Source: Bacteroidota bacterium (GTDB lineage Bacteria > Bacteroidota > Bacteroidia > Chitinophagales > Chitinophagaceae). From it: 64,000 nucleotides of DNA. Of the stretch, positions 18,601-25,812 are shown piece by piece (positions within the stretch are counted from its first letter, which is position 1; each line of letters begins with the position of its first letter). Made by a program: the position numbers and the translations under genes. The stretch spans positions 200,850 to 264,849 of the forward strand of contig JAFAEM010000022.1 in NCBI GenBank assembly GCA_023424015.1, read 5' to 3'. The notes under the pieces are model-generated. The model was not told where the DNA came from. It ran no database searches and worked only from the letters and a program-made list of their open reading frames with translations.

Positions 18601-21600
18601 TGGTGCACACGATTGTGTTTTACAAATACCCAGTTCAGGCCATAACCACCCCGGTCTGCTTCTGTCGCTGTAAAATCAAAAACGCGTTTTTCGTTGTCGA
18701 GTTTCAGAAAACTATAGTTGCGGTCATCTCCGTTTTCACTTCCCAAAGGCCTGATGCCCTTTAAATCTTTATCCACCATTTGCACCACGAAAAGCTTGTC
18801 GGCCGCTGTACCCAGTTTTACCGTTGTTTTTTCGCCGGGCCCGATCGGTGTTGAACCATCTGCCCAGAGATACCGGGTTGTGCTCAGCTGCTTTGATTTC
18901 TCATCATAGAGCTCGATGTATTTAATATCCTTTACCTCTTTTCCATTTTTATCTTTTGCTGAAATCTCTATCATGTAGTAGCCGGGAGCACTCTGCCAGT
19001 TGCCGATGGAGAATTGGACATTATTTTTTGTAGAATCCGTTTTCTCCACCACCGTTTCAGCTTTGAGCCAGGTGGAAGGATCGGTTTCATTATCGAACTC
19101 ATCGTTAGGAAAATGTTTGATATATTCCTCTTTTGTCATGGTAAACTGATCAGGTCTTTCCCAGTAGCGGTCACGGATCAGTCTTTTTTCTTCCCTGAGT
19201 TTTGTGATGGTAAGTTTTACCATGGAAGGTTCAAACTCTCCATTCATATTTTCGGTTCGGATCGAAAGATCCTTTAAGCTATCGACCGGGAGGGTGGTAG
19301 GGATATCGGCTTTAAGCAAAAGAGATGTATAGCCAACCGACACCCGCTGTTCGCCACTCCTGGTCTCACCATTGATATCCGTTACATCGGCATATACAGT
19401 GTAGTCAAAAACAGGTTCAAGCTTTTTATCCAGTTTCAGATCTGGAATGGCAGCGAATTTAATAATGAATTTTCCGTCAGCATCGGTTGTGATCTCACCG
19501 TGAGTGATCTCCAATGGTTCTGATGGCGGAAACCAGCCTCGCCAGAACCTCCAGGGATAGACAAAGCGAGGTTGTCGCACTACCCTGTATTTTACCTGTG
19601 CGCCATCAATATTGTTGCCGGCATAAGCTTTGGCAAATCCGGTGATATGTATCGTATCGTTCAGTTCATAGGTGCCTTTCAGTGGTTCATAGTCGACGTA
19701 AAATTTTGGCCGTTTGTATTCTTCCACTCTGAAATGCGCACTTGGGTTATCTTTCCTGGCATAAAGGCCGAAATCGCCATTCAAACCCGACTGAGGTAAT
19801 TGAAATTTGCCTGAGAAGGATCCGAATTCATTTGTTTTTACACGGATGGAATCGATGTCCTGGTAGTTGGCATCGCGCAGGATGATCGTTGTTTCATACT
19901 GGTCATTGGCCCAGGCTTTTTTCTCAGCGGCAGCCCGGTTTAGCACGATTCCTTTGAAATAAATTGTCTGACCTGGGCGGTAAAGACTTCGGTCAGTAAA
20001 CAGAAATACCGAACTGGTGACCTTTGGCTCGTCGGGTGATTCCCTGTAATAATAGTAGTCACTGATCGCGTCGTTGATGAAAAGCCGTTCATCGCCGTGG
20101 GTTATATCCAGCAGAAAATTAGTTTGCTGATACGATCTGCGATCTGGGTCGTGTTCTTTTTCCTTTTTGAAATACCCGTTCTTATCTGTGATATATTGTT
20201 TGGCTTTTTGTTTTATGTATTTTGATACATCATAGTTGTATTTAGTTTCCCATATCTGCACCGAAGCCTTAGCAAGAGGCTGTCCATTATCGCGGTTGAG
20301 TACAAAATAATCCTGGTCCTGGCTGATGAAACTAATATTGGATACATAAAATACCCTTGCTCCCAGGATTGTTTTTTGACTGTTGAAATCCTCGTTGGTT
20401 CCCGCGATCAATAGGTATTCACCGGGAGTAAGCGCGTCAATTTTTATTTCAGCATGGTGTAACTGCAGGTCGCCTGTTTCGGGCAGGGTCTGTGTCCAGC
20501 TACGCAGGGGTTTTGCCGCCAGGATCGTCGGCCAGTATTTTTCACTGTATTGGTCTTCCAACTGTTTTTTCAGGCTTTCATCTGGTTTTATAATACGCAG
20601 ATAGAGCTTATTGAAATTGCGGTATCCAACCAGTGCCCTGAAAGGCTGACCGGGTAAATTTACTTTTTCAAGACTGAATTGCAGGGTTTCATTTTCTATT
20701 TGCCGGAGCAGGTTGTAGCAATTCACCCTGCCTTCTGAAGAATCTTTTTGCTGAAGTATTTTCTCACAGATCTCTTTTGCCTTTAACCTTTTGTATCGAT
20801 GGGTAGTATCTTCATAAGGTTTGTATTCGTCTGCCTGCCTGTTATAATATTCAGCAACCAGATACCAGGCCTGTGCCGCGGCTGGTAATTCATTATATTG
20901 ATGAGCCACATGATTGATCGAATTATAGTACAGTTGGTCCTTATCAGGATGTACAGATTTTTGCCGGACGAATTCAAGTCTTTTCAGATCGGCATCAATC
21001 AACGCATCAGGCCGTGGATCGTTGAGATGAAAAGAAATAAGTTTTTGATAGACCAATAAGGCCTGGTACTGAAGAGAGGATGAATCCCGGTTTGGGAATA
21101 TCCTATGAACAAAATCTGCTGCCGGATCAAAAGCCGAAGCCTGGTCGATTTCAAACGCATAGGCAGGTTTTGAAATATCTCGTTCATCGTTTTCAAAATA
21201 TTGTAGCGCCCGGTGTGCCAGCAGATCAAATAGGGTCGGTCTCAGGTGGCGCATATTGCCTTTTACAATAATGGCATCAAATGGTTCCAGCCTGGTTTTT
21301 TGTAATGTTACTTCAGCTTGAAGCGAGGATAGATAAAGGGCTCCTACCTTTTGGTGAAAATCATCTGCCCCCCAGGTGGCCATATCTTCTTTCTTAAAAC
21401 TGGTTGTTTTCGTACGATTATACAACCCCCAGCGATTTTGCTGATAATAGTTCCAGTACATTTCAGCTAAAAGGCTTTTTAAAATAGATCTAACCGGCTC
21501 TTTACTCAGGGCAAGTTCTTTTTCAAATTCTGAAATTGATGCAGCCTGGTTGTCTTCCCTGTTTTCCGATTGCAGGAAACTCAGGTATACAAGTGATTTA

Positions 21601-21806
21601 ATTACCTGTGCATCCTGATTTTCCTTTTTTGCGAGCTCGTATATTTTTTTCACTTCTGCACTGGCTGACCTGGGAAGATTCTTTTTAACAAAATCTTCAA
21701 CCCGTTTCCAGGCGGACTCGTAGTTTTTGACTGGCTGGCTTTGGGCATTCATGGTAAATTGGCTGAATAGGGCTGCGAAAATAACAATGGTCTTTAGCAA
21801 CTTCAT
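15693..21806 (-). CDS. Bacterial alpha-2-macroglobulin with thioester
   Basis: A very large secreted protein of 2037 residues with a signal peptide (MKLLKTIVIFAALFSQFTMNA). The first roughly 500 residues are helical and unlike classic macroglobulin. From about 590 the macroglobulin-type beta domains begin (SVFLFTDRSLYRPGQTIYFKGIV is the MG2 hallmark). The bait-type region around 1190-1240 carries Met/Ala/Pro-rich sequence. Thioester motif CAEQ begins at Cys1488 (YPYDCAEQTWNRYY), followed by the alpha-alpha barrel and a receptor-like C-terminal beta domain. In other bacteria such proteins trap proteases in the periplasm or at the surface, often beside a penicillin-binding protein 1C gene; no such partner is here. 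A gene for an amine oxidase follows. Confidence 0.92.
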   Translation of the reverse strand: MKLLKTIVIFAALFSQFTMNAQSQPVKNYESAWKRVEDFVKKNLPRSASAEVKKIYELAKKENQDAQVIKSLVYLSFLQSENREDNQAASISEFEKELALSKEPVRSILKSLLAEMYWNYYQQNRWGLYNRTKTTSFKKEDMATWGADDFHQKVGALYLSSLQAEVTLQKTRLEPFDAIIVKGNMRHLRPTLFDLLAHRALQYFENDERDISKPAYAFEIDQASAFDPAADFVHRIFPNRDSSSLQYQALLVYQKLISFHLNDPRPDALIDADLKRLEFVRQKSVHPDKDQLYYNSINHVAHQYNELPAAAQAWYLVAEYYNRQADEYKPYEDTTHRYKRLKAKEICEKILQQKDSSEGRVNCYNLLRQIENETLQFSLEKVNLPGQPFRALVGYRNFNKLYLRIIKPDESLKKQLEDQYSEKYWPTILAAKPLRSWTQTLPETGDLQLHHAEIKIDALTPGEYLLIAGTNEDFNSQKTILGARVFYVSNISFISQDQDYFVLNRDNGQPLAKASVQIWETKYNYDVSKYIKQKAKQYITDKNGYFKKEKEHDPDRRSYQQTNFLLDITHGDERLFINDAISDYYYYRESPDEPKVTSSVFLFTDRSLYRPGQTIYFKGIVLNRAAAEKKAWANDQYETTIILRDANYQDIDSIRVKTNEFGSFSGKFQLPQSGLNGDFGLYARKDNPSAHFRVEEYKRPKFYVDYEPLKGTYELNDTIHITGFAKAYAGNNIDGAQVKYRVVRQPRFVYPWRFWRGWFPPSEPLEITHGEITTDADGKFIIKFAAIPDLKLDKKLEPVFDYTVYADVTDINGETRSGEQRVSVGYTSLLLKADIPTTLPVDSLKDLSIRTENMNGEFEPSMVKLTITKLREEKRLIRDRYWERPDQFTMTKEEYIKHFPNDEFDNETDPSTWLKAETVVEKTDSTKNNVQFSIGNWQSAPGYYMIEISAKDKNGKEVKDIKYIELYDEKSKQLSTTRYLWADGSTPIGPGEKTTVKLGTAADKLFVVQMVDKDLKGIRPLGSENGDDRNYSFLKLDNEKRVFDFTATEADRGGYGLNWVFVKHNRVHQYRDFIKVPWTNKELNIEYATYRDKTLPGSEEKWKLKISGYKNEMIAAEMLAGMYDASLDQFYPHQWHKPEIWPVFIKHISWSGSQNFEKLDLTIKAHPYPDIKILNKEYDHLIFSNYGRHMAMNQFSRRLEGRAPGLEMEMKTAAPAPAMGEADSSVSYYADEDGIADKMHESMDQQPGQGADVQIRKNFNETAFFFPELKTDSSGAVEFSFTLPDALTKWKFQALAHTKEGALGYSTKEIITQKQLMVQPNPPRFLREGDKMEFSTKIVNLTDKELTGQIELQLLDATTNQPVDGWFNNMMPGQYFTVAPGQSELAKFPIAVPFQFNKALVWRVVAKAESFSDGEENAMPVLTNRMLVTETLNLPMRGAGTKEFSFDKLKNIKSESLQHHALTVEYTSNPAWFAIQALPYLMEYPYDCAEQTWNRYYANSIASFIATSSPRVKKVFEQWKTSDTAALLSNLQKNEELKAVLLEETPWVLQAKSESEQKRNIALLFDMVRMSQELNGTYEKLKQMQSSNGGFVWFKGGPDDRYMTQYIVTGIGHLKKLGAFANGQTSKLNEILAQALPYLDRKIKEDYDKLIKDKTDLKKYTPGYSEVQYLYMRSFFTELAIPVAAKKAYDYFRQRAQLTWTKQNKYMQGMLVLALGRTGDSKTPTAILNSLKETAITHDELGMYWKDARRGWFWYEAPIERQALLIEAFQEIGKDIKTADELRTWLLKNKQSNRWESTKATAEACYALLLQGTNWLQNEPVVDIKLGSITLSSTDTKQEAGTGYFKTTVDGKDVKPAMGNISVTVSTPANNASTAQPSWGGVYWQYFEDLDKITTAATPLSLVKKLFVEKNTDRGPVLTPVNEGDILKVGDKIKVRVELRVDRDMEYVHMKDMRASTLEPVNVLSSYKWQGGLGYYETTKDASTNFFFNHLRRGTYVFEYPLFVTHAGNFSNGITSIQCMYAPEFSAHSEGVRITVE

Positions 21807-22353
21807 ATATAGGTATTAAATCGTTGACAAGTTAATCAATCCTGTGCAAGGGATAAGATGCAGGGTTTACCAGGATTGCATAATTGGTCAGGATAGTTAT
21901 GGGGTGGGATTGGGAATTTGGGTTTATGGCTGTCCGGAATAAAATTTTGGATTGTTGTTAAGACCTTTGATCTGCGCGGCATCTATGGCTTTTACTTTGA
22001 CAGGGGCTTTGCTTTATTTTTTCTGAAGACTGTTCTCTTTGTCGGACGTAGCTCAAATGCCTCGATGTGTCAGGAAACCACAGCGCCCACAGCGGACACA
22101 GCGGAATATTGGCATCATGTCCTGCTCCCGGTAGCAGGTTTTTAACATGTAGGCGCCATTCGCTGTGCTCGCAGTGCCCGCTGTGGTTTATAGTACTACA
22201 GAGTTTCCCGGACAATAATGATTTGGGTCCAGGAATTTGGAAATAGATTCCACCCTTTTAACTTTTCGTTCCCAAAACCTTTTTAAACTGGTGTCAGTTC
22301 CGGCTATCTACATTATTGAATTCAATCTTGAATCAACCTTTAAAACAAACAGT
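21807..22353. other. Gene-free region of 547 bp, mostly a dispersed element
   Basis: Between the divergent macroglobulin and DUF4476 genes. No coding region is supported. Most of the stretch is copy A of the TGTCCGG element (21931-22214); the flanks are plain AT-rich DNA. Confidence 0.7.
21931..22214. mobile_element. MITE-like element with TGTCCGG inverted ends, copy A
   Basis: 284 bp bounded by TGTCCGG and CCGGACA (perfect 7-bp inverted ends, near-match beyond). The first about 30 bp (TGTCCGGAATAAAATTTTGG then ATTGTTGT) and the last about 50 bp (from CCCGCTGTGGTTTATAG to ACAATAATGATT) closely match copy B at 60374-60550. The inside holds an inverted pair, AACCACAGCG (about 22077) against CGCTGTGGTTT (about 22178). 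No open frame for a transposase exists, so any movement would depend on an enzyme elsewhere. No target duplication was recognised. Confidence 0.65.
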
Positions 22354-23088
22354 ATGAAAACAATCTTTACACTCTTCGCTTCATTGTTCATGAGCGTAGC
22401 CGTTTTTGCGGCTGCCAGGCCTCAGAGCATTCTGAGCATCAAATCGGCAGATCGTACCGATATCAAGGTTGTACTGGATGGCAAACGTTTTGAGTCCAGT
22501 GATAATTCGATCATGATACGCGGAATCGAAAACGGTCGCCACAATATTAAAGTGTATAAACAAAAAAGGAATGGCATTTTCAACATCCTGGGTAGGGGCT
22601 TTGAACTTGTATACAATTCAACCATTCAGATCAGGAACAACACTCACCTGGCGCTAACGGTGGAAAGAAACGGCCGTGTGGCGATGCAGGAGACCCGCAT
22701 GAATGGGAACCGGGACGATCATCGCAACGGACGCGGATTTGATTTTGACCGTGATGGTCACTGGGGCGACTACGATCATAACGAAGCTTATGTACGGGCT
22801 ATGAATGATCGTGAATTCAAATCTGTTCTGAATGCAATTGAAAAAGAATGGCTGGAAAGTAATAAGCTGAAATCTGCTACCCAGATCGTTAAAACAAACA
22901 ACCTGACAACCGCACAGGTAGAACAAATGCTGCTGCTGTTTAGTTTTGAAAGTAACAAACTGGATTTGGCTAAACAGGCATATGCAAACACGGTAGATAA
23001 AAGAAATTATCATCGCCTGTATGATTTGTTTAGCTTCAATAGCAGCAGGGTAGAGTTGGAGAGGTTTGTTGGGGGGAGGAGATACTAG
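22354..23088 (+). CDS. Secreted DUF4476 protein
   Basis: 244 residues from the ATG at 22354, which gives a signal peptide (MKTIFTLFASLFMSVAVFA); upstream in-frame starts give no such peptide. An N-terminal beta domain (about 22-110, IKVVLDGKRFESSDNSIMIRGIENGRHNIKVY) resembles a PEGA-like fold. A polar linker rich in Asn, Asp, Arg and Gly (about 113-145) leads to a C-terminal DUF4476 helical domain (LTTAQVEQMLLLFSFESNKLDLAKQAYANTVD, then YDLFSFNSSRVELERF). Function unknown; the family is common in Bacteroidota. The last Tyr codon and the stop codon lie within the first units of a heptamer array. Confidence 0.82.
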   Translation: MKTIFTLFASLFMSVAVFAAARPQSILSIKSADRTDIKVVLDGKRFESSDNSIMIRGIENGRHNIKVYKQKRNGIFNILGRGFELVYNSTIQIRNNTHLALTVERNGRVAMQETRMNGNRDDHRNGRGFDFDRDGHWGDYDHNEAYVRAMNDREFKSVLNAIEKEWLESNKLKSATQIVKTNNLTTAQVEQMLLLFSFESNKLDLAKQAYANTVDKRNYHRLYDLFSFNSSRVELERFVGGRRY

Positions 23089-23143
23089 ATACTTGATACT
23101 AGATACTGGATGCTGGATACTGGATACTGGATACTGGATAGTG
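23081..23143 (+). repeat. Heptamer array R1 (nine units of GATACTG type)
   Basis: Nine consecutive 7-bp units, mostly GATACTG with variants GATACTA, GATACTT, GATGCTG and GATAGTG. The stop codon TAG of the upstream gene (23086-23088) is formed by the junction of the first two units. Confidence 0.92.
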
Positions 23144-23173
23144 AAATGGCTCCGACGGGAGCCATTTTTTTTT
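23144..23173 (+). terminator. Intrinsic terminator after the DUF4476 gene
   Basis: Perfect 10-bp stem (23144-23153 with 23158-23167, loop GACG) running into a run of T at 23165-23173. It directly abuts the heptamer array. Confidence 0.9.
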
Positions 23174-23193
23174 ATAATTATATTTTTTGAGGG

Positions 23194-24072
23194 TTAGCGA
23201 CCGGTGAGTACTTCGGCCATTTTTTTCCCGATATCAGCGGGGCTGTTCACCACGTGTATGCCGCATTCTGCCATGATCTTCATTTTGGCAGCAGCTGTAT
23301 CATCTGCTCCGCCAACGATAGCACCGGCATGACCCATGCGGCGACCCGGAGGTGCGGTCTGGCCAGCGATAAAACCAACAACGGGTTTTTTATTACCATT
23401 TGCTTTTACCCAATGAGCAGCTTCGGCTTCCATACCACCACCGATCTCACCAATCATGACAATGGCATCGGTCTCAGGATCATTCATGAACAGCTCTACC
23501 GCATCCCGTGTCGGTGTTCCAATAATAGGATCTCCACCAATTCCGATCGCGGTTGAGATACCCAGTCCGGCTTTGGCAACCTGGTCGGCGGCCTCGTATG
23601 TCAATGTTCCGGATTTTGAAACGATGCCGATCCTTCCTTTTTTAAATACAAAACCTGGCATAATACCTACTTTACATTCATCGGCTGTGATGATACCAGG
23701 ACAGTTGGGCCCGATCAGTCGGGTGGACTTGCCCAACAAATAATTTTTCACTTTAACCATATCCTGTACGGGAATGCCTTCTGTAATACACACCACAAGT
23801 TGTACACCCGCCTCGGCCGCTTCCATAATGGCATCGGCTGCAAATGCAGGTGGAACAAAGATGATGCTGGTATCAGCGCCTGTATTTTTTACACAATCCG
23901 CTACTGTATTGAATACCGGTCTGTCGAGATGAGTGTTGCCACCTTTGCCGGGGGTTACGCCCCCTACCAGGTTGGTACCATACTCGATCATCTGGGAAGC
24001 ATGGAAACTTCCTTCAGTTCCTGTAAAGCCCTGGACCAGTATTTTGGAGTTTTTATTGACAAGAATGCTCAT
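23194..24072 (-). CDS. sucD: Succinyl-CoA synthetase alpha subunit
   Basis: 292 residues, full length. With the beta subunit SucC it makes succinate and ATP (or GTP) from succinyl-CoA in the citric acid cycle. The CoA-binding Rossmann domain opens with QGFTGTEGSFHASQMIEYG, and the phosphohistidine is His248 in GRRMGHAGAIVGG. SucC is not adjacent, as is usual in many Bacteroidota. A TACTTTTG box on the minus strand (24092-24099) lies just before the start and predicts a very short 5' leader. Confidence 0.97.
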   Translation of the reverse strand: MSILVNKNSKILVQGFTGTEGSFHASQMIEYGTNLVGGVTPGKGGNTHLDRPVFNTVADCVKNTGADTSIIFVPPAFAADAIMEAAEAGVQLVVCITEGIPVQDMVKVKNYLLGKSTRLIGPNCPGIITADECKVGIMPGFVFKKGRIGIVSKSGTLTYEAADQVAKAGLGISTAIGIGGDPIIGTPTRDAVELFMNDPETDAIVMIGEIGGGMEAEAAHWVKANGNKKPVVGFIAGQTAPPGRRMGHAGAIVGGADDTAAAKMKIMAECGIHVVNSPADIGKKMAEVLTGR

Positions 24073-24147
24073 AGCTAGTTATTAAGTGGGGCAAAAGTAA
24101 GGGTTAAAATGCAAATTTGAGGGTCTGCTTAACTATGGCGAGTCAAT

Positions 24148-24957
24148 CTACTGGATCATATCGTCAATATTACGGTCATTGGGGATTTTGCCCGTTTCCT
24201 CCAACATACGCATCTCCTTGGCATCACGAAGAAAGTCGGATGCGAAAATGAAATCGTTTAGACGTTGGTTCTTGCTGAAGATGATCTCTTTATTTGTGCC
24301 TTCCCATTCCTTGTGGCCCTGGTACATGTAAAGGATATAATTACCAATTTCCATTACACTATTCATGTCATGGGTATTGACCACCGTAGTAATATTATAT
24401 TCTGTTGTTATTTCCCTGATAAGCTTGTCGATCACAAGCGAGGTCTGCGGATCAAGACCTGAATTGGGCTCATCGCAAAAAAGATATTTCGGATTTAATA
24501 CGATCGCCCTTGCCAATGCCACGCGTTTCTTCATGCCGCCGCTTACTTCTGCAGGGAATTTTTTATTAGCATCCACCAGGTTTACCCTTGCAAGCACCTC
24601 GTTCACCCGTTTTAGCTTTGTGTTGTAATTATCCTTAGTGAACATATCCAGGGGGAACATCACATTTTGCTCCACGGTCTGGCTGTCAAACAGGGCTGAA
24701 CCCTGGAAGAGCATACCTATCTCCTTGCGCACTTCTGTTTTTTCCTCGGCGTTCATGCTGGTGAAATTCTTACCATGGTACAGGATTTCGCCACCGTCGG
24801 GAGCAAACAATCCCACCATACATTTCATCAGCACCGTTTTCCCGCTTCCGCTGGCGCCAATGATCAGGTTGCACTGCCCGGCTTTCATCGTGGCGCTTAC
24901 GTCGTCGATCACTACCTTATCAGCAAAACTTTTCTTTATATTTTTTACTTCTATCAT
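24148..24957 (-). CDS. mlaF: ABC transporter ATPase, MlaF-like
   Basis: 269 residues. Walker A GASGSGKT (34-41), signature SGGMKKRVALARA, Walker B KYLFCDEPNSGLDP and the switch His in VVNTHDM identify a functional ABC ATPase. The sequence NSGLDP with SGGMKKR is typical for MlaF/Ttg2A, the energy unit of the system that moves phospholipids between inner and outer membranes. It starts 15 bp after the permease gene, so the two form an operon. The substrate-binding MlaD protein that should complete the complex is not in this window. Confidence 0.88.
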   Translation of the reverse strand: MIEVKNIKKSFADKVVIDDVSATMKAGQCNLIIGASGSGKTVLMKCMVGLFAPDGGEILYHGKNFTSMNAEEKTEVRKEIGMLFQGSALFDSQTVEQNVMFPLDMFTKDNYNTKLKRVNEVLARVNLVDANKKFPAEVSGGMKKRVALARAIVLNPKYLFCDEPNSGLDPQTSLVIDKLIREITTEYNITTVVNTHDMNSVMEIGNYILYMYQGHKEWEGTNKEIIFSKNQRLNDFIFASDFLRDAKEMRMLEETGKIPNDRNIDDMIQ

Positions 24958-24972
24958 GCGAAAATCCCTGCT

Positions 24973-25710
24973 TTAAAGTAACAAGGCCGATAATACATAA
25001 TCGGCAAACAATAAAAGAATACAACTAACGACCACAGCTTTTGTACTGGCCCGGCCAATTTCCAGGGCGCCACCCTTTACATAATATCCATAAAAAGAAG
25101 GCACACTTGATATAATAAAAGCAAATGTATAGGACTTGGCGAGCGCAAAGAATACATTATAGGGTATGAATGACTCATGCAATCCCTTATCAAATGCCTC
25201 GTAGGGTACAATACCTGTGAGGTTGCCCGCCAGTCTGCCACCCCAGATACCAAGCGTCATCGCTATGACGACGAGGAAGGGAATCGTGAGTAAACCGGCC
25301 AGGATCTTTGGCATGATAAGATAGGATTTTGTATTGATCCCCATGATCTCGAGCGCATCGATCTGTTCACTCACCCGCATATTACCGAGTTCACTTGCGA
25401 TCTTACTGCCTACCACACCGGCTAATACAATACAGGTAAGGGTAGGGGCAAATTCCAGGATCACGGTATCTCTTACGATCTGTGCGATAATGGTGTTTGG
25501 CAGCAAAGGTGAAACCAGCTGGTAAGCCGTCTGAAGGGTTGAAACGGCGCCGATAAAAACTGATATGATGGTGACGATACCCAGCGAGCCGATCCCGATA
25601 TCATTGCATTGATGCATAAACTCTTTCCAGTACATTTTCCCATTCTCAGGTTTGGAAAACATACCTTTTAGCATCAACAGATAACGGCCAAGGTCCTTAA
25701 TGAGTTTCAT
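24973..25710 (-). CDS. mlaE: ABC transporter permease, MlaE-like
   Basis: 245 residues with about five to six membrane helices. The region FAPTLTCIVLAGVVGSKIASELGNMRVSEQIDALEIMGINT is the hallmark of MlaE/TGD1 permeases, with the conserved EQxDALxxMG loop. It forms the inner-membrane channel of a phospholipid or lipid transporter with the ATPase encoded 15 bp downstream. It follows maeB by 102 bp. A TATGTTTG box (25775-25782, minus strand) lies upstream without a recognised -33. Confidence 0.9.
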   Translation of the reverse strand: MKLIKDLGRYLLMLKGMFSKPENGKMYWKEFMHQCNDIGIGSLGIVTIISVFIGAVSTLQTAYQLVSPLLPNTIIAQIVRDTVILEFAPTLTCIVLAGVVGSKIASELGNMRVSEQIDALEIMGINTKSYLIMPKILAGLLTIPFLVVIAMTLGIWGGRLAGNLTGIVPYEAFDKGLHESFIPYNVFFALAKSYTFAFIISSVPSFYGYYVKGGALEIGRASTKAVVVSCILLLFADYVLSALLL

Positions 25711-25812
25711 CAGCTGGTTTGAACTGTAAAATACAATGAAATATCCATAAAGCTTTAGCTATGAATATACGCTTCAAACATACTTATGCATGAATAGAGC
25801 TGGTTGCAGTCA

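Noticed and set aside
23081..23143. CRISPR-like reading of the heptamer arrays
   Set aside because: Units are 7 bp and directly adjacent, without spacers; no cas gene is present.
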